A stretch of DNA of 64,000 bases, taken from the NCBI RefSeq assembly GCF_000372805.1, contig NZ_KB889828.1, positions 110,391 through 174,390 on the forward strand, written 5' to 3'. Shown here piece after piece: positions 56,844-64,000 of the stretch. This stretch comes from Marinobacter gelidimuriae (GTDB lineage Bacteria > Pseudomonadota > Gammaproteobacteria > Pseudomonadales > Oleiphilaceae). The notes under the pieces are model-generated. The model was not told the DNA's origin and ran no database searches. It saw only the letters and a program-made list of their open reading frames with translations. Numbering within the stretch: the first letter of the stretch is position 1; each line of letters opens with the position of its first letter. Both the position numbers and the translations under genes were made by a program.

Positions 56844-58335
56844 GTAACTATTCAGCTCATATCCACCATGATCATTAAAATAGAGTCTCATCGGTATCCA
56901 TAAACGCAGGGCTTTTACCCTGAAAGAGTAAAGCCAGAGCCTCTGTGGCTGATACCCCCTGCTTGCGACACGTTGACAGGTAACTGCGAACGCGACAAAA
57001 GATCTTCGCCCCCGTCATGGATCGAAAACAACCGGATATTTTCTGCTGCACTTTCGTCATGCGCAGGTCGTTCTCAAAGTTTCGCAACCTTTCCAGCAAG
57101 TTTCGGGCTTTTGATCGTTTTAGCCTGCCGCGTTTCCCTGCCTCTCGCAGGCTCTCATCGGGAGGTGGACATTCGATATCTGCTTCTTCGAGACGTTGTC
57201 GATAGCGCTGTCGCCACCGTTCAGCGTCAGTGGCTGGCAAGAAGAAGGGCAAGACGCCCATCTCGTCCATGGCCTCGGTGCCACGCTTGGTGTGGGGGTA
57301 GAGCAGCGTCAATGCGCTATTGGACGCGCAGTGCAACCCGTGGCGCTTCCCGTTCAGGTTGATGCCGGTCTCATCAACCTGCATGAGATCAGACTTGGCG
57401 AGCTGAGCTTTCGCCCACCGCTCGAAATGATCCAGCTTCTCGTAGGCCTCTTTGTTGAAATTGAAGACAGAGCCGGCACTGACCGGAATACCCATCTGCT
57501 CCTGAAAGTGGTCACGGATTCGGTCATAGGGCAACCGCTGAAACTGCGACATATAGCCGCATTGGCCTTGATGCCGATGCCATACTGAACCGACCGATTG
57601 ACCCTGTCCGGAAAGGCAGCAACACATCGATTCCCCTGGTCGTCTTTAATAACCTGTGCTCGGTATTCAGTCACGAATCGCGCGATATCAATATCGATGA
57701 CCTGCCGTGTTTCATAACCGTCCTCTTGATACCGCCGTCCTTTTGGCAGAGAGCGTCGATCGACTTTCAGCTCTTTCACGGCGTCAGGATCATCGACCTG
57801 CTGCAAGGTGGTTCCGATACGCCCCTTCTGTCCGCCAGGCTTTCTATTGCTGGAACCCTTTCTGGAAGATGTGTCACGGTTCGGATCCGTTGAGGGCGGC
57901 TTACGACTATTTTTACTATTGAGCGTCGTGCGGTTAAGCAGGAGCGCCACCAAAACGAGCAGCACTTCCAGAGCGGCCTTGAATGAAGGCGACAGGTCAC
58001 GCTCTTTCTCAAGAAGGTTCTTGACGGAGGCGATGGCCGAATCAATGTCGATAGTGTCTATTTTCAATGTCTGCCCCCACCGGGATGGCTTTGTAAGACA
58101 GCCATTATCGCACGGGTTTTCAGGGCAACATTTTTGGCTCTGAGCGCTCTTATACGGCGATTAAAAAAACCGGGGCTGCCCCGTGATCGTCATCGATCAT
58201 TACAGCCCTTCAATCGCTCTCCTGTCGTCGCTTATGGCCTGTCTAGTAGCATCGGTGCGTATGCCGATAAGGTGAGGAGATTCAAGCAAAAACCCTGTCA
58301 AGAACTTTCACAGGTTTTTTGAGCTGAATAGTTAC
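56844..58335 (-). mobile_element. Degenerate IS66-family insertion sequence
   Basis: Perfect 16-bp terminal inverted repeats: GTAACTATTCAGCTCA (56844-56859) and TGAGCTGAATAGTTAC (58320-58335). Length 1.49 kb, shorter than a full IS66 element, with no accessory orfs. The 8-bp flanks (AAATCCAT and CATTACCG) do not match, so the expected target duplication is absent. Confidence 0.85.
56875..58067 (-). pseudogene. IS66 transposase (TnpC type), frameshifted and internally deleted
   Basis: The N-terminal part (58067 to about 57550) has the IS66 leader and basic linker (SSNRKPGGQKGR). A frameshift near 57550 follows KANAA, and the frame continues YMSQFQRLPYDRIRDHF. The first catalytic Asp survives (MQVDETGINL). 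The run then jumps from EMGVLPFF to LPATDAERW, deleting the second Asp region, and from RNFEND to LRMTKVQQKISG, deleting the NQGE region with the catalytic Glu. It is therefore inactive three times over. Confidence 0.85.
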
Positions 58336-58876
58336 CATTACCGCCGCATTTGCCGGCGTAGAACGCAAAGTACTGACCTTTCGTATCCAGCGCGACATCA
58401 ACACCTATGGTAAAGAGCCGCTAACCGCGATACTGCCCGGCGTTGCCCTGAGCGAGCTCTGGCGCCTGTTGGGCCAGTTTGAAAAAGCGCTACTGGGCAT
58501 CACCGGCTTTGTGGTCGTGGTATGTCTGATTAGCCTGGCCACGGTGCTGCTGACGTTACAGGCCCAGCGATCAGCCGAAATCGCCATACTTCGTGCAACC
58601 GGCGCCTCTGCGGGTTTAATTGCCAGCCTGTATCTGCTGGAATCATTGGCAATTGCGCTGCTGGCCTGCGTTTTAGCGTTGGCGCTGGGCGCTGCCGGTA
58701 TAGCCGCCGTCAGCCCTTGGCTGCAAGCTAACTACGGCGTCTTGCTCACACTGCGCCCACTGAATCAGGTCGAGTGGGTTCTGCTGGCAGCGGTGCCGGT
58801 TGCTGCACTGGTGATTGGTTTGGTGCCTGCGCTGAGCGCCTGGCGACCGGGTTGGCAAGTATTGGATGACGTCTGA
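58336..58876 (+). pseudogene. 3' remnant of an FtsX-type ABC transporter permease gene
   Basis: The frame is open from the IS66 boundary and encodes ITAAFAGVERKVLTFRIQRD followed by an FtsX domain with three or four transmembrane segments (LLGITGFVVVVCLISLATVL; LLESLAIALLACVLALALG). The C-terminus is intact (SAWRPGWQVLDDV). The 5' half and its partner ATPase are missing exactly at the IS end, so the loss is probably an IS-mediated deletion. An ATG at 58469 could not give a functional permease. Confidence 0.8.
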
Positions 58877-58976
58877 AATCTTTACCCAAAAGGGGATAAC
58901 AGAGCTGTAAATTGACCGGTATCCCGTGCGCACTTATAGTTGACAGTTCTTATCACCCATCGAGATCAGGCGCCCC

Positions 58977-59183
58977 ATGGAACAGCCCGAAGTACAGGTG
59001 TTGGCGGACAAGCTGGATCAGCTTCTTGAGCGCTACGGCAAACTTGAACTGGAAAACCAGGCACTAAAAAGTCGCCAGGAAGACTGGATTCGCGAGCGGG
59101 CTCAACTGGTTCACAAGAACGACCTCTCGAAAACCAAACTTGAAGCCATGATAGGCCGCCTGCGGGCACTGGAGCAGCATTAA
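58977..59183 (+). CDS. Small coiled-coil protein (TIGR02449/ZapB-like)
   Basis: A 68-residue coiled coil (LADKLDQLLERYGKLELENQ, then AMIGRLRALEQH) encoded immediately before zapA, with TAATG overlap. This is the usual place for the TIGR02449 family, suggested to act in cell division like ZapB; direct evidence is limited. Confidence 0.82.
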   Translation: MEQPEVQVLADKLDQLLERYGKLELENQALKSRQEDWIRERAQLVHKNDLSKTKLEAMIGRLRALEQH

Positions 59184-59461
59184 TGTCCACCAAATCTACG
59201 TTTGAGGTGAAAATTCTCGACAAGGAATACCTGGTTACCTGCTCCGAAGAGGAACAGGAAGCATTGTTGCGATCGGCACGATATTTGGACCGTAAAATGC
59301 GGGAGATCCGTAACAGCGGTAAGGTGTTTGGAACCGAGCGAATTGCGGTGATGGCGGCGCTGAATATCACCAACGAAATGCTGGAGCGCGACACCATGTC
59401 AGAAGGCAGCAGCACCTTATTAAAGGCCATGGACGACAAGCTAAACATCGCCCTAAAGTAA
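59183..59461 (+). CDS. zapA: Cell division protein ZapA
   Basis: A 92-residue FtsZ-ring-associated protein: beta-strand start (TFEVKILDKEYLVTCSEEE), LLRSARYLDRKMREIRN and a C-terminal helix. It bundles FtsZ filaments. It precedes 6S RNA and ygfA, as in E. coli. Confidence 0.93.
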   Translation: MSTKSTFEVKILDKEYLVTCSEEEQEALLRSARYLDRKMREIRNSGKVFGTERIAVMAALNITNEMLERDTMSEGSSTLLKAMDDKLNIALK

Positions 59462-59519
59462 CAAAAAAGCATATAAAACAGCATTGAGTGGCGTTTTTTA
59501 ACGGAATAACCAAGAGCAC

Positions 59520-59550
59520 TTGCAATAAACCCCCATCTTGACCCTATAAT
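59520..59550 (+). promoter_or_regulatory. Sigma-70 promoter of 6S RNA
   Basis: TTGCAA (59520-59525) and a perfect TATAAT (59545-59550), 19 bp apart, with transcription expected near 59557. Confidence 0.6.
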
Positions 59551-59554
59551 AGAA

Positions 59555-59738
59555 TCACCTTCCTGGACTGTGCGCTCGTCGGGTACGTCCTCGAGCCGAT
59601 GCGCTTTACCCAGGTGGCCACTTTAGGGCATTGTGTGCACGTCCCCTGCGGGGGAAAGCCTAATATGTCACAGCGGCCACCGACCTTGAACTTCGGGTTC
59701 AAGGGCCTACATCCGATAACGGCAGCCCGGGAAGCTTT
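59555..59738 (+). ncRNA. ssrS: 6S RNA
   Basis: About 184 nt between zapA and ygfA, the conserved 6S location. The 3' part has the conserved ACCTTGAAC-TTCGG-GTTCAAGG hairpin followed by GGCCTACATC and the closing stem CAGCCCGGGAAG pairing back with CTTCCTGGACTGTG at the 5' end. 6S RNA mimics an open promoter and binds sigma-70 RNA polymerase in stationary phase. Both ends are approximate. Confidence 0.88.
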
Positions 59739-59741
59739 ATT

Positions 59742-60383
59742 TTGAGCGACAACATCGCCCACCCCTCTTTTTTATCGTCTTCTGCGCACCAGAACACTTC
59801 CCGCAATCAGTTGCGTAGACACTTGCGCCAACAACGCAATGCCTTGTCTCCTTTGCAACAAAGACACGCATCGCAGCAACTGGCCAAGCGCCTGTTAACC
59901 AACCCAGATCTTTATCGCGCCCGCCACATTGCCATTTATTGTCCAAACGATGGTGAAATCAGCCCGCTGCCCTATATGCAGGCTGCGCGTCGCCGTGGCA
60001 TACGCATTTACTTACCGGTATTGCATCCGCTAGTACCCGGGAAGCTGGTGTTCAGCCCTTACACTTCGCACACCCGCCTGCGCCCCAATCGTTTTGGCAT
60101 TGCGGAACCTGCGTTTAACGCCGGCCTGAAACGGCCAGCTTGGGCGATGGACGCAATATTGTTTCCGCTGGTAGGGTTTGACGAGCACGGAGGAAGGCTG
60201 GGCATGGGCGGAGGGTTTTACGACCGCACATTTGCCTTCAGCCGGATTCGGCCGCAACTGGCACCAAAACTGATTGGCTTGGCTCATGATTTTCAGAGGG
60301 TGGACAGCTTACCGATTGAGCCTTGGGATGTGCCTTTACACTCGGTGGTCACCGAGTGTGGCCGTTATCGGGTAGTGGTCTGA
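59742..60383 (+). CDS. ygfA: 5-formyltetrahydrofolate cyclo-ligase
   Basis: A 213-residue enzyme that converts 5-formyl-THF to methenyl-THF using ATP. Family blocks: RNQLRRHLRQQRNALSP, PNDGEISPLPYMQAAR, and the ATP-binding LVGFDEHGGRLGMGGGFYDRT. No ATG is available; the TTG at 59742 directly follows 6S RNA, so it may be translated from the 6S read-through transcript as in E. coli. Confidence 0.92.
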   Translation: MSDNIAHPSFLSSSAHQNTSRNQLRRHLRQQRNALSPLQQRHASQQLAKRLLTNPDLYRARHIAIYCPNDGEISPLPYMQAARRRGIRIYLPVLHPLVPGKLVFSPYTSHTRLRPNRFGIAEPAFNAGLKRPAWAMDAILFPLVGFDEHGGRLGMGGGFYDRTFAFSRIRPQLAPKLIGLAHDFQRVDSLPIEPWDVPLHSVVTECGRYRVVV

Positions 60384-60505
60384 TACCATGGCGCCGCAGC
60401 TCGGGGGCTCTGTTCAGACGCTTGCAGCGAGGTGAATCCGGTAATAATAAGGCCTGCAGCGAATATCAGTGCGATGGTGCGGATCATATCTGGCTTGCGG
60501 CCCAT
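60365..60505 (-). CDS. Small membrane protein (46 residues), unknown
   Basis: Starts MGRKPDMIRTIALIFAAGLI, a basic N-terminus followed by one hydrophobic helix, and ends with a polar tail (QSPRAAAPWYQTTTR). A GGAG lies about 9 nt before the ATG. It overlaps the 3' end of ygfA by 19 bp on the opposite strand. No family is recognised. The interval 60506-60672 beyond it shows nothing else. Confidence 0.5.
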   Translation of the reverse strand: MGRKPDMIRTIALIFAAGLIITGFTSLQASEQSPRAAAPWYQTTTR

Positions 60506-60672
60506 TTCTTAACTCCGGAACTGCGGTGGTAACCCATACAGGAAACGGAGGACTGATGCCGCCGTTAGTAGAATGACGGAAGACTATCACTCCTCCGCCA
60601 TTTTACAATTTTTGACAGATTAACTTTCAGTAACTCAGAGATCCAAGCAGGCACTCAGCGCCCGCGACGCAA

Positions 60673-62214
60673 TCAGCTAGAGTGGCTGTTGCCGTTTCCT
60701 GCCCCAAGAAACAGCTGGTAGGCTTCGTTATCGGTCATGTTTTCATAGCGGAAACCGACCTTCTCAAGCATTTTCTCAAAATCCCTCACTTCGTCATCGT
60801 CCACTTCAGCGCCTAACAGCACGCGGCTGTACGCCGCACCGTGATTGCGGTAATGAAACATCGAAATATTCCAACGCGTGCCAAGCGACATCAAAAACTT
60901 CAGCAGGGCACCGGGACGCTCGGGGAACTCGAACTGAAACACTTTTTCATTGCTGATACCCGGAGCGTGCCCCCCCACCATGTGGCGAACGTGCTGCTTG
61001 GCCAAGTCGCTGTCTGTCAGGTCCAGTACCAAATAACCGGTTTCGCGCAGTTCCCGCACCAGCTCATCGCGACCCAGGCCACCGGCCTGAATTTGAATGC
61101 CGACAAATATCGTGGCTTGCTTGCTGTCCGCGTAGCGGTAATTGAACTCGGTGATGCTGCGCTTGTGCAGAGCGTTGATAAAGGTTTTGAAGGCGCCTGG
61201 TTTTTCAGGAATGGTCACCGCCAGGATGGCTTCGCGCTTCTCGCCGATTTCGGTGCGCTCCGAAATATAACGCAGACGGTCAAAGTTCATATTGGCGCCG
61301 CTGAGCGTAGCGATCAGATTTTCGTTTTCGATTTTTTCCCATTCTATGTATTTTTTAATACCGGCCACACCGAGCGCCCCGGCGGGCTCGGCAATGGAAC
61401 GGGTGTCTTCAAAAATGTCTTTGATCGCGGCACAGATTTCATCGGTGGATACAGTGATCACTTCGTCTACGTGATCTTTGCAGATTTCCCAGGGGTAGGC
61501 ACCAATCTGTTTGACCGCCACACCGTCGGCAAATATCCCAACTTCGTCCAGTATTACCCGCTCGCCGGCTTTCATTGCTGCCTGCAAGCAGTTTGAGTCT
61601 TCCGGCTCTACACCTATCACTTTTATCTCCGGGCGCAGATATTTTATGTAGGCGGCCATACCGGCAATCAGCCCGCCACCGCCTACACAGATAAACACCG
61701 CGTGGATGGGCTTGCTGAATTGCCACAACAACTCCATGGCGACCGTGCCCTGGCCGGCGATCACGTCTGGGTCATCGTAGGGAGGAATGTAAGTGTAACC
61801 ATGCTTTTCAATCAGCTCGTGGGCGTGGGCCGCGGCTTCGTCGAAAGCGTCGCCTCTGAGCACTACCTTGGCACCGTGCTCACGCACAGACTTCACTTTA
61901 ATCTCCGGCGTCGTCTGGGGCATTACGATGACGGCCTTGATGCCCAATTTTTTTGCCGACAAGGCCACGCCCTGGGCGTGATTACCGGCAGACGCACAGA
62001 TTACCCCCTTGGCCCTCTGCTGCTCCGACAACTGCACCAGCTTGTTATAGGCCCCGCGAATCTTGAACGAGAATACCGGCTGCAAATCTTCACGCTTCAA
62101 AAAAATGTTGTTGCCGAAGCGCCGCGACAGGCTAACGGCCTCGGTCAGCGGCGTTTTATTGGCAACATCGTAAACGCGGGCATTCAGTATTTTCTTGATA
62201 TAGCGTTGGGGCAT
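60673..62214 (-). CDS. ilvA: Threonine ammonia-lyase, biosynthetic (IlvA)
   Basis: A 513-residue PLP enzyme that converts threonine to 2-oxobutyrate for isoleucine synthesis. PLP Lys51 in VFSFKIRGAYNKL, the phosphate loop CVGGGGLIAGMAAY (about 176) and two C-terminal ACT-like domains (EKPGAFKTFINALHKRSITEF and ERPGALLKFLMSLGTRWNI) for feedback control. Full-length compared with E. coli IlvA (514). Confidence 0.95.
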   Translation of the reverse strand: MPQRYIKKILNARVYDVANKTPLTEAVSLSRRFGNNIFLKREDLQPVFSFKIRGAYNKLVQLSEQQRAKGVICASAGNHAQGVALSAKKLGIKAVIVMPQTTPEIKVKSVREHGAKVVLRGDAFDEAAAHAHELIEKHGYTYIPPYDDPDVIAGQGTVAMELLWQFSKPIHAVFICVGGGGLIAGMAAYIKYLRPEIKVIGVEPEDSNCLQAAMKAGERVILDEVGIFADGVAVKQIGAYPWEICKDHVDEVITVSTDEICAAIKDIFEDTRSIAEPAGALGVAGIKKYIEWEKIENENLIATLSGANMNFDRLRYISERTEIGEKREAILAVTIPEKPGAFKTFINALHKRSITEFNYRYADSKQATIFVGIQIQAGGLGRDELVRELRETGYLVLDLTDSDLAKQHVRHMVGGHAPGISNEKVFQFEFPERPGALLKFLMSLGTRWNISMFHYRNHGAAYSRVLLGAEVDDDEVRDFEKMLEKVGFRYENMTDNEAYQLFLGAGNGNSHSS

Positions 62215-62253
62215 GTCGATTCCGCAATGTAATTTAAGAATGAATTAGGCATG

Positions 62254-62288
62254 ATTCGAAAGAAATTCCCAGTAATTCGAAAGAAATT
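62254..62288. repeat. Exact 14-bp direct repeat between ilvA and rpiA
   Basis: ATTCGAAAGAAATT at 62254-62267 and 62275-62288, starts 21 bp apart (two helical turns), 40-74 bp upstream of ilvA and more than 120 bp upstream of rpiA. Confidence 0.6.
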
Positions 62289-62412
62289 TGGCGTGAGGCA
62301 TCACTGGAAGAACCCGTAGTGTAGAAAGTTTTACCCGCAACCGTCTATAAGCAGCCCGCCCAGACGCTGTATACTACAAGCATCCCATTCATTTTCCGCA
62401 ACGGGCTCAACC

Positions 62413-63087
62413 ATGAACCAGGACGAACTGAAGCAAGCGGTCGCCAAAGCCGCTATCGACTACATCAGCCCCCGCCTGAACAGCAGCAGCGTAATTGGTG
62501 TGGGCACCGGCAGCACTGCCAACTGCTTTATTGATTTGCTGGCGGCCATTCGCAACGATTTTGACGGCGCCGTGGCCAGCTCCGAAGCCACCGCTGAACG
62601 CCTGAAAAGCCACGGCATTCCCGTTTATGAGCTGAACAGCACCGCAGATCTGGAGTTTTACATAGACGGCGCCGATGAAGTCAACGAACAGCTGGAACTG
62701 ATCAAAGGCGGCGGCGGCGCGCTAACGCGGGAAAAGATTGTGGCTGAAGTGGCGCAGACGTTTATCTGCATTGCCGACGAGTCCAAAAAAGTGGACATTC
62801 TGGGTGAATTCCCACTGCCACTGGAAGTGTTGTCTATGGCCCGCAGCCACGTCGGCCGGGAAATCGTGAAACTTGGCGGCGATCCGGTGTACCGCGATGA
62901 TTTTACCACAGACAACGGCAACATCATTATTGACGTCTATAACCTGGACCTGTCGCGCCCAATTCAGGTGGAAGAACGCCTGAACCAGATTGTAGGTGTG
63001 GTCACCAACGGCCTGTTTGCCCGCCGCCCCGCCGATCTTCTGCTGTTGGGCACAAAAACCGGCGTACAGACTCTCAAGCGCGGCTGA
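62413..63087 (+). CDS. rpiA: Ribose-5-phosphate isomerase A
   Basis: A 224-residue enzyme of the pentose phosphate pathway with [40 protein letters not shown] and [13 protein letters not shown], which hold the substrate and catalytic Asp/Glu/Lys residues. Divergent from ilvA, as in E. coli relatives where rpiA and ilvA neighbour each other. Confidence 0.95.
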   Translation: MNQDELKQAVAKAAIDYISPRLNSSSVIGVGTGSTANCFIDLLAAIRNDFDGAVASSEATAERLKSHGIPVYELNSTADLEFYIDGADEVNEQLELIKGGGGALTREKIVAEVAQTFICIADESKKVDILGEFPLPLEVLSMARSHVGREIVKLGGDPVYRDDFTTDNGNIIIDVYNLDLSRPIQVEERLNQIVGVVTNGLFARRPADLLLLGTKTGVQTLKRG

Positions 63088-63210
63088 CCCACTCGAACGG
63101 CATGGCAGCCAAGGCCGGTTGCCATGCCAGACCAACGTTTAGTTTCGCAGAGCGGCGCAGTTTCGTACAATGGCGTTCACTTTTTAACCCTACCCAGGAA
63201 GGACCACCCG

Positions 63211-63738
63211 ATGCAATTCGACAACATCCCTGCCGGCAAAAATGCACCCGAAGATATCTATGTCGCCATTGAAATCCCGGCCAACAGCTCACCGGTTAAG
63301 TACGAACTGGACAAAGACATGGGCGCCTTGCTGGTAGACCGTTTTATGGCTACGCCCATGTTCTACCCGGCCAACTACGGTTTTATTCCCCACACTCTGG
63401 CCGACGACGGTGATGCCCTGGACGTACTGGTCATTACCCCCTACCCGATTCAGGCTGGCTGTGTGATTCGCTGTCGCCCGGTAGGCGTACTGAACATGGA
63501 AGACGAAGCCGGCGGCGACGCCAAGCTGGTCGCAGTGCCCCACGACAAGCTGACCACGGCTTACGCCAACGTACAAGACGTGACTGACTTGCCCGAACTG
63601 CTGCGCAACCAGATTCATCACTTCTTTGAAAACTACAAAGCGCTGGAAGCCGGAAAATGGGTGAAAATCCAAGGCTGGGACAACGCAGCGGCTGCGAAAA
63701 AAGCCATTGTTGACGCCATCAAAGCTTACGGCGGCTAA
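63211..63738 (+). CDS. ppa: Inorganic pyrophosphatase
   Basis: A 175-residue soluble family I pyrophosphatase: [36 protein letters not shown] with the Asp cluster binding metal, and VPHDKLT. The frame opens at 63124, but the ATG at 63211 has AGGAAGGA upstream and gives the E. coli-like length (176). Confidence 0.95.
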   Translation: MQFDNIPAGKNAPEDIYVAIEIPANSSPVKYELDKDMGALLVDRFMATPMFYPANYGFIPHTLADDGDALDVLVITPYPIQAGCVIRCRPVGVLNMEDEAGGDAKLVAVPHDKLTTAYANVQDVTDLPELLRNQIHHFFENYKALEAGKWVKIQGWDNAAAAKKAIVDAIKAYGG

Positions 63739-63834
63739 AAGCGTATTGCTTTACACGGTTCACAAAAAACCGGGCATTAAGCCCAAGCCACTCGCCTTAT
63801 GTGTGGCTGAGGGTTTGCGCCAAGTGGTGCTAGT

Positions 63835-63866
63835 AAAAAGCCAGCGATTGAATCGCTGGCTTTTTT
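63835..63866. terminator. Bidirectional Rho-independent terminator after ppa
   Basis: AAAAAGCCAGCGA - TTGAA - TCGCTGGCTTTTTT: an 8-bp GC-rich stem with A-run and T-run on either side, serving ppa and the convergent gene at 63877. Confidence 0.9.
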
Positions 63867-63876
63867 ATGGCTATGT

Positions 63877-64000
63877 CTAAGTTAGCTGTTGCCCGGACCT
63901 GTAGCCCAGTGACTCACCCAGACAAATCAATGGATTGAGCTGCGTTTTGTAGCGTTCAAGCAGGCGGCGCCAGCCCAGATAGTTCGCCAGGTATTTCGTG
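63877..64000 (-). CDS. C-terminal end of an unidentified protein (truncated by window edge)
   Basis: About 40 residues are visible: KYLANYLGWRRLLERYKTQL, then NPLICLGESLGYRSGQQLT and stop. The style resembles the end of some insertion-sequence transposases, but I cannot name the family. The frame is open to the window edge. Confidence 0.5.
   Translation of the reverse strand, partial: TKYLANYLGWRRLLERYKTQLNPLICLGESLGYRSGQQLT

Noticed and set aside
1..64000. CRISPR arrays, rRNA operons, riboswitches
   Set aside because: No regularly spaced repeat-spacer pattern, rRNA signature or recognisable riboswitch core was seen on reading the window.

Overview
The window looks like a chromosomal segment of a marine gammaproteobacterium, most likely Marinobacter or a close relative. 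This rests on gene content and gene order, not on a search. Supporting blocks are ubiE-ubiJ-ubiB-hisI-hisE-tatABC-rsmE, zapA-6S RNA-ygfA next to ygfB-pepP-ubiH-ubiI, a wax ester synthase/diacylglycerol acyltransferase-like gene, and an adjoining bfr/bfd pair. Layout, left part (1-19.1 kb, core): partial tex; an internally deleted EAL-protein relic; rep helicase; a cytochrome c5-like gene; a small membrane protein; pldA (outer-membrane phospholipase A) with an in-frame amber codon inside its signal peptide; manB/cpsG; bfr and bfd with a Fur-box-like site; and a dipeptide locus dppA-B-C-D-F followed by a LysR regulator and an M24 prolidase, so that peptides would be imported and then cleaved. 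Then come lrgAB and yaeQ. Middle part (19.2-36.8 kb): a 17.5-kb integrative island sits in tRNA-Arg(CCG). The 45 bp of the tRNA 3' half are repeated exactly at the far end (attL 19241-19285, attR 36744-36788). A tyrosine integrase lies at the right end, and paired 9-bp arm-type repeats spaced 11 bp lie inside both ends. The island has a core (integrase, a DUF6387-like protein, an AlpA-like regulator, a tiny ORF, a Toprim protein and a DUF3631 ATPase) and a defence cargo: a complete type I restriction system (hsdMSR) and the AAA-ATPase/subtilisin pair IetA-IetS. An about 138-bp diverged copy of the 3' end of the DUF3631 gene lies on the other side of ietAS, so this point looks like a cargo-exchange slot. 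Next part (36.8-40.0 kb): a decayed zone. It holds a second set of helically phased repeats just outside attR (probably arm sites of an older tandem island), a YgjP-like metallopeptidase, an IS4-type transposase split by an ISAzo13-family IS, the first codons of mqo, and a gutted sodium/calcium exchanger gene. Right part (40-64 kb, core): msrB/msrA, fumC, WS/DGAT, an alpha/beta hydrolase, a PHA-associated gene, ubiquinone and histidine genes, tatABC, rsmE, ubiI/ubiH/pepP/ygfB, a wrecked IS66 element that truncates an FtsX-type permease gene, zapA, 6S RNA, ygfA, ilvA, rpiA, ppa and the tail of an unidentified gene. Themes: ubiquinone biosynthesis appears in two places (ubiE/J/B and ubiH/I). Phage defence is concentrated in the tRNA island. 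Most broken genes lie next to mobile DNA (the exceptions are the EAL relic and pldA). No computation was run: identities, hairpins and binding sites were read by eye.
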